Source: Clostridiaceae bacterium (GTDB lineage Bacteria; Bacillota; Clostridia; Saccharofermentanales; UBA5734). Taken from it: a stretch of DNA of 17,011 nucleotides. Numbering within the stretch: position 1 is the stretch's first letter; each line of letters opens with the position of its first letter. Made by a program: the position numbers and the translations under genes. Location of the stretch: assembly GCA_012522285.1 (NCBI GenBank), contig JAAYKS010000181.1:1-17011 (forward strand), in the 5' to 3' direction. Below, in pieces: positions 13,488 through 17,011 of this stretch. The notes under the pieces are model-generated. The model made no database searches and was not told where the DNA came from. It worked only from the letters and a program-made list of their open reading frames with translations.

Positions 13488-14176
13488 GAAACCCGCGCGG
13501 GGTTGACCTTGATGCCGGGGCCCATGGTGGACGTCAGAGTGATGCCGCGCAGGTATTGTCCCTTGGCTGCGGCAGGTTTGGCGCGGACAACCGCATCCAT
13601 CAGTGTTTTGAAATTTTCCGACAACTTTTCCTGACCGAACGACGCTTTGCCGATCGGGCAGTGGATGATGTTGGTCTTGTCCAGGCGGTACTCGATTTTA
13701 CCGGCCTTGATGTCCTGGATGGCACGTGTGACATCCATCGTGACCGTCCCCGACTTCGGGTTCGGCATCAGGCCTTTGGGACCCAGTACGCGGCCCAGGC
13801 GGCCGACAACACCCATCATGTCCGGGGTCGCGACCACGACATCGTAGTCAAACCAGTTTTCGCCCTGGATCTTGGCGACCATGTCGTCCGCACCGACAAA
13901 ATCCGCTCCGGCTGCAACCGCTTCGTCGGCTTTCGCCCCTTTGGCGAACACCAGCACACGAATGCTTCGACCGGTTCCGTGCGGCAGAACAACCGCGCCG
14001 CGAACCTGCTGGTCCGCATGCCGGGAGTCGACGCCCAGACGGATATGGATTTCGACAGACTCGTCGAATTTGGCATTGGCGGTTTTCTGGACCAATTCGA
14101 TCGCATCGGCGGGATCATACAGCGTCCCACGGTCGATCAGTTTTGCCAGTTCCTTGTATCGCTTGCCTCTTTTCAT
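13484..14176 (-). CDS. rplA: Ribosomal protein L1
   Basis: A 230-residue 23S rRNA-binding protein of the L1 stalk, involved in E-site tRNA release, and a translational repressor of its own operon in many bacteria. Recognisable blocks: KRYKELAKLIDRGTLYDPADAI, VLPHGTGRSIRVLVFAKG, VGRLGRVLGPKGLMPNPKSGTVT and the C-terminal GQYLRGITLTSTMGPGIKV. The start at 14176 is 19 bases after the rplK stop, with GGGAGG about 12 bases upstream. Length is normal. Confidence 0.98.
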   Translation of the reverse strand: MKRGKRYKELAKLIDRGTLYDPADAIELVQKTANAKFDESVEIHIRLGVDSRHADQQVRGAVVLPHGTGRSIRVLVFAKGAKADEAVAAGADFVGADDMVAKIQGENWFDYDVVVATPDMMGVVGRLGRVLGPKGLMPNPKSGTVTMDVTRAIQDIKAGKIEYRLDKTNIIHCPIGKASFGQEKLSENFKTLMDAVVRAKPAAAKGQYLRGITLTSTMGPGIKVNPARVS

Positions 14177-14195
14177 ATCGAAACGCCCCCTCCCG

Positions 14196-14621
14196 TCAAC
14201 CTTCGACCACGATGCCCATGCTGCGGGCTGTACCGGCCACCATGCGTGCGCAGGATTCTACGTCCGACGCGTTGGTGTCCACCATCTTGAGCTCCGCGAT
14301 CTTGCGGACCTCTTCCCATGTGATCTTGGCGACTTTTTCCGTGTCCGGTTTGCCCGAACCCTTCTCGACTTTGCACGCCTTCTTCAAAAGAATCGGCACC
14401 GGAGGAGTCTTCGTGATGAAGGAATAGGAACGATCGGCGAAGATCGTGATAACGACAGGAATCACGAGCCCGACATCTTTCGCTGTTCTTTCATTGAATT
14501 CCTTGACGAACATGGCGATGTTGACACCGTGTTGTCCAAGGGCTGGTCCTACCGGCGGCGCAGGCGTGGCTTTTCCCGCGGGTATTTGCAGTTTTACGTA
14601 CCCGACGATTTTTTTGGCCAT
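14196..14621 (-). CDS. rplK: Ribosomal protein L11
   Basis: A 141-residue protein of the GTPase-associated centre. The N-terminal domain includes the proline-rich PAGKATPAPPVGPALGQHG (thiostrepton-region loop, about 14-32) and the C-terminal rRNA-binding domain covers about 72-141, ending in CARMVAGTARSMGIVVEG. GGGAGGT lies eight bases before the ATG. It begins the rplKA pair; the 102-base gap from nusG shows GC-rich inverted repeats but no convincing promoter. Confidence 0.98.
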   Translation of the reverse strand: MAKKIVGYVKLQIPAGKATPAPPVGPALGQHGVNIAMFVKEFNERTAKDVGLVIPVVITIFADRSYSFITKTPPVPILLKKACKVEKGSGKPDTEKVAKITWEEVRKIAELKMVDTNASDVESCARMVAGTARSMGIVVEG

Positions 14622-14723
14622 TGCTGTCCACCTCCCATAATGTTTTGCGCACGGGCGTTCCCGGGCGCCTTATGCCATGTCGCCCGCCCCAAGGCCGACG
14701 ACGGATAAGCAAAATTCGAGTTC

Positions 14724-15317
14724 TTAGATGCGCATGATCTGTGCGAGTTCCAGTTCGACCGGGGTCTCGCGACCAAACATCGAAATGAGGACGCGCACCT
14801 TTTTCTTTTCCAGATTGATGTCTTCGACCGTCCCGATAAAGCTTTCGAGCGGTCCGTTGATCACCTTGACCGAGTCGCCGACTCCGTAGTCGACCACCGG
14901 CTCCCAGCTGGATTCCAATCCCATCAGCGCCAGTTCCTCTTCCGTGAGGGGGATCGGACGTGAATTGGGGCCGACAAAGCCGGTCACACCGCGTGTGTTG
15001 CGGACGATGTACCAGATTTCGTCGGTCAGCACCATTTTGATCAGCACATAGCCGGGATAAATTTTGCGGCGGACGGTTTTCTTTTTGCCGTCTTTGATCT
15101 CCATGATCTCTTCTTCGGGGACAGAGACATCCTGGATAAACTCGTGTATGCCTCGGTTCTCGACGATCCGTTCCAGGGTCGCCTTGACTTTGTTCTCATA
15201 CCCGGAATAGGTATGCACAACATACCAGCAGGCCTCGTCAGAGGCCGCCTGCGACAGATCCGACTGGGCGGACGCGTCCGCCGGCTCGGTATTCAGATCA
15301 AAGGTTTCGTCAGTCAT
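14724..15317 (-). CDS. nusG: Transcription termination/antitermination factor NusG
   Basis: A 197-residue elongation factor that binds RNA polymerase and couples it to ribosomes or Rho. The NGN domain starts at ACWYVVHTYSGYENKV (about 29-44) and includes KIYPGYVLIKM (85-95) and the TRGVTGFVG block (108-116); the KOW domain is at about 145-197 with GDSVKVINGPLESFIGTV. An acidic, unstructured-looking extension of about 28 residues precedes the NGN domain. AGGAG lies six bases before the ATG. It follows secE by 19 bases. Confidence 0.97.
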   Translation of the reverse strand: MTDETFDLNTEPADASAQSDLSQAASDEACWYVVHTYSGYENKVKATLERIVENRGIHEFIQDVSVPEEEIMEIKDGKKKTVRRKIYPGYVLIKMVLTDEIWYIVRNTRGVTGFVGPNSRPIPLTEEELALMGLESSWEPVVDYGVGDSVKVINGPLESFIGTVEDINLEKKKVRVLISMFGRETPVELELAQIMRI

Positions 15318-15336
15318 CTGGTTCTCCTCGGCCGCC

Positions 15337-15729
15337 TCACGGCTTGGCCGTGGTTCCGGCTGTTGTAGTCCCGGCCGTGGTGACGGCCGTCGTGGCGGCT
15401 GTCGTGGTGGAGACGGTGGTTGATATGGTGGTCGGTGCAGGGGTCGGAACCGTGGTCCCGCTCGGATTGTAGAACCCGACGGTGTTCAAAAAGCCCATCA
15501 GAAGGGTATCCACGATCCACAGAAAGATTCCGGCCGCAATGCAGATGGCCAGAACGATCAACGTGCTGCTGATCAGCTTTTTGCGGTCCGGCCAAATCAC
15601 CCGCTTGAGTTCGGCGCGCAGGTCGGAAAAAAAGCGCCCCAGGCGATGGAAAAAGCGGGCGAATTTCCCGTGTTCCTTTTTCTCTTTCCTGGCGTTGTCC
15701 TTTTTCGACTTCGATTCATTCGCGGCCAT
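15337..15729 (-). CDS. secE: Preprotein translocase subunit SecE with Thr-rich tail
   Basis: A 130-residue small membrane subunit of the SecYEG export channel. A basic N-terminus (about 7-24) precedes the conserved amphipathic block FFSDLRAELKRVIWPDRKKL (33-52) and one transmembrane helix (about 52-76). The protein then continues for about 42 residues (89-130) of Thr/Ala/Pro-rich low-complexity sequence with 19 threonines, which normal SecE proteins lack; by topology it should lie outside the membrane. The ATG at 15729 was preferred to 15762 because AAAGGAG lies eight bases upstream of it and none precedes the other. The gene stands between rpmG and nusG as usual. Confidence 0.94.
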   Translation of the reverse strand: MAANESKSKKDNARKEKKEHGKFARFFHRLGRFFSDLRAELKRVIWPDRKKLISSTLIVLAICIAAGIFLWIVDTLLMGFLNTVGFYNPSGTTVPTPAPTTISTTVSTTTAATTAVTTAGTTTAGTTAKP

Positions 15730-15786
15730 AGTAACGCTCCTTTGGTCGGTCCTGTTTTCCATGCCCCGAAACAGGGCGCACGGGCA

Positions 15787-15951
15787 TCAGCGCGTTTCCC
15801 TGTGGGACGTCTGTTTGCGGCAGAACCTGCAGTATTTCTTGAGCTGGAGCCGGTCCGGATCGTTCTTCTTGTTCTTGTACGTGTCGTAGTTGCGCTGTTT
15901 GCACTCCTCGCATGCGAGGGTGATTTTGTCGCGAGCGCCAGCCTTAGCCAT
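15787..15951 (-). CDS. rpmG: Ribosomal protein L33
   Basis: A 54-residue zinc-type L33, beginning MAKAGARDKITLACEECKQR. It has two CxxC pairs, C14-EE-C17 and C41-RF-C44, that can bind zinc. GGGAGGT lies eight bases before the ATG. It is the first gene of the rpmG-secE-nusG transcript, as in many Firmicutes, with a 57-base gap to secE. Confidence 0.97.
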   Translation of the reverse strand: MAKAGARDKITLACEECKQRNYDTYKNKKNDPDRLQLKKYCRFCRKQTSHRETR

Positions 15952-15981
15952 GACGGTAGACCTCCCTAAGCCTTACTTCAT

Positions 15982-16007
15982 AAAAAGAGGACATAAAAAA
16001 AATCCTC
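15982..16007 (-). terminator. Weak hairpin with U-tract in the rpmG leader
   Basis: On the - strand GAGGA (16007-16003) and TCCTC (15991-15987) can pair around an 11-base T-rich loop, followed by five T residues (15986-15982). It lies between the rpmG promoter and its start codon. The stem is only 5-6 bp, so attenuation here is speculative. Confidence 0.3.
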
Positions 16008-16027
16008 GAACGGGAATGAGCAAAAGA

Positions 16028-16056
16028 AGTCTATCATAGGGTATGGGAGATGTCAA
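16028..16056 (-). promoter_or_regulatory. Promoter of the rpmG-secE-nusG operon
   Basis: On the - strand TTGACA (16056-16051) and TAGACT (16033-16028) are separated by 17 bases. The -35 contains the TGA stop (16055-16053) of the gene upstream, the same arrangement as at the rplA/rplJ junction. Confidence 0.88.
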
Positions 16057-17011
16057 ACCACACCGGGAGCTGGCACCAGATACAGTCGGGTGGCCCGGCC
16101 GAAGCGGTCGAGAGCCGCCACCAGGACCCCGTCCGGATTGGCCGACAACACCCGTCCGCCGTGCGGGAAGGCCTCTGCGTAGGCCGGATCGCTGAAAGGG
16201 ACAGACACCCACCGGCCGGTATCGACGACACAGGCAAGCCCGTCTCCGATCCGGATCAAATGCTGGCTTACCTCTATATCGGGGAGAGGTCCCGAGTCGG
16301 TCATAAACAGCAGTTCGCCGCCGGTTGTGTCGGATCGATACAAACGGCACGCGTAATCGTCGCGGGCTTGGCGGACGATTTCGGCATAGTACAGTTGTTC
16401 ACCGCCATCCAGCCAGGCCTGGTGCCACGCGACACCCACATCGTATGTCCAATTTGGATTTTTGTCGGGATGCGCCCGGACAAACAGATAGTGTGCAAAA
16501 TTCCGCTCGCCGGTGGGAATCTCCGTGACCTGTCCGGAAGCGATGTCGTACCGGAGCCAGGCGTCCAGCACGGCCTCCTCTCCGGTATATCGAATCCGGC
16601 TGGCCAGCAAGCCACCGCTCCGGGTCATTTCCAGATCGAGAAATCCGTCCGGATCGGACAGAATGGTCTCCGTATAGTCTTGCCCGATATAGTGCAGGCG
16701 GATGTCCAGGTACTCGTCACCTCCGACACCGTAAGCCAGATGACGGTCCCCCGCGGCAGCCTGGATGCCAAATTCCGCCTCGTGGACCACGGTTTCGACG
16801 CCGGATGCCGGATCATAAATGGACAAACGGCTGCCGCTGTTCATCACCATGCTTCCGTCGGGCAGAATCCGGACGAGCTCCCAGCCGGAATCGGAAAAGG
16901 CGGCAGGGATCGAAATCTCCGTGCGTGCGGACAGGTCGAGTGACAGCGGGTGGGCGGCATCCCCTCCCGCAGCAGGCTGGGTCTCGCCTCCGCCTGACGG
17001 AAGCGTGGTAC
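16053..17011 (-). CDS. Exported beta-propeller-like protein of unknown function, N-terminus outside window
   Basis: The frame is open from the window edge to the TGA at 16055-16053, about 319 visible residues; the start is beyond the edge, and the internal ATG at 16850 is not the likely start. The first visible part is a Gly/Ala/Pro-rich linker (LPSGGGETQPAAGGDAAHP), typical after a signal or lipoprotein peptide. The rest is beta-rich repeats with D-x-x-S/T-G turns such as IYDPASGVE, RYDIASGQVTEI and RSDTTGGELLFM, suggesting a TolB- or WD40-like propeller. I do not recognise a specific family, and export is inferred. It is unrelated by function to the ribosomal operon that follows. Confidence 0.7.
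   Translation of the reverse strand, partial: TTLPSGGGETQPAAGGDAAHPLSLDLSARTEISIPAAFSDSGWELVRILPDGSMVMNSGSRLSIYDPASGVETVVHEAEFGIQAAAGDRHLAYGVGGDEYLDIRLHYIGQDYTETILSDPDGFLDLEMTRSGGLLASRIRYTGEEAVLDAWLRYDIASGQVTEIPTGERNFAHYLFVRAHPDKNPNWTYDVGVAWHQAWLDGGEQLYYAEIVRQARDDYACRLYRSDTTGGELLFMTDSGPLPDIEVSQHLIRIGDGLACVVDTGRWVSVPFSDPAYAEAFPHGGRVLSANPDGVLVAALDRFGRATRLYLVPAPGVV

Noticed and set aside
14622..14723. Promoter or L11/L1 leader element between nusG and rplK
   Set aside because: GC-rich inverted repeats are present, but there is no recognisable -35/-10 pair or U-tract, so I cannot support a specific element.

Overview
The window looks like a chromosomal segment of a GC-rich, probably anaerobic Firmicute (Clostridia-like). 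The evidence is the combination of HPr kinase/phosphorylase, RapZ, YvcK and WhiA in one operon, a single-domain ArsR/SmtB regulator, an L33-SecE-NusG operon, strong AGGAGG-type ribosome-binding sites and textbook TTGACA/TATAAT-type promoters. An apparently pyridine-nucleotide-independent thioredoxin-reductase-like flavoprotein beside an Fe-S protein points to anaerobic, ferredoxin-based redox chemistry. The species cannot be named from the sequence alone.

Layout. Positions 1-1692 (+ strand) hold the 3' part of a 4Fe-4S protein, whose linker carries five copies of a 21-bp repeat, followed by a thioredoxin-reductase-like flavoprotein and an intrinsic terminator. Everything from 1758 to the end is on the - strand. 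Listed in transcription order, from the right end: a partial secreted beta-propeller-like protein (16053-17011); rpmG-secE-nusG-rplK-rplA (promoter at 16028-16056); rplJ-rplL with its own promoter, an L10-type leader and a terminator/attenuator; a tRNA operon Met-Glu-Val-Gly-Cys; an unrecognised HEAT-like protein; a second, solitary tRNA-Gly with its own strong promoter and terminator; the operon hprK-murB-rapZ-yvcK-whiA-htrA; and a two-gene metal-resistance unit, an ArsR/SmtB repressor translationally coupled to a Zn/Cd/Pb-type P1B-ATPase.

How the genes work together. The right half is the translation and export core: ribosomal proteins L33, L11, L1, L10 and L7/L12, NusG, SecE and tRNAs. The central operon joins carbon-source sensing (HprK), peptidoglycan precursor synthesis (MurB), RapZ, YvcK, WhiA and a membrane-anchored HtrA protease, which together suggest cell-envelope homeostasis. 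The smtB-like gene and the ATPase form a self-contained zinc/cadmium efflux switch with a visible operator.

Most of the window is conserved housekeeping sequence. The least explained signals are the palindromic heptad repeat in the Fe-S protein linker, a tRNA-Gly(GCC) copy differing from its neighbour only by U55C in the T-loop, an imperfect 26-bp duplication covering that tRNA's 5' edge, a candidate three-way switch in the L10 leader, and a Thr-rich tail on SecE. No gene-free stretch is longer than about 210 bases. I found no CRISPR array, insertion sequence, prophage or defence system.
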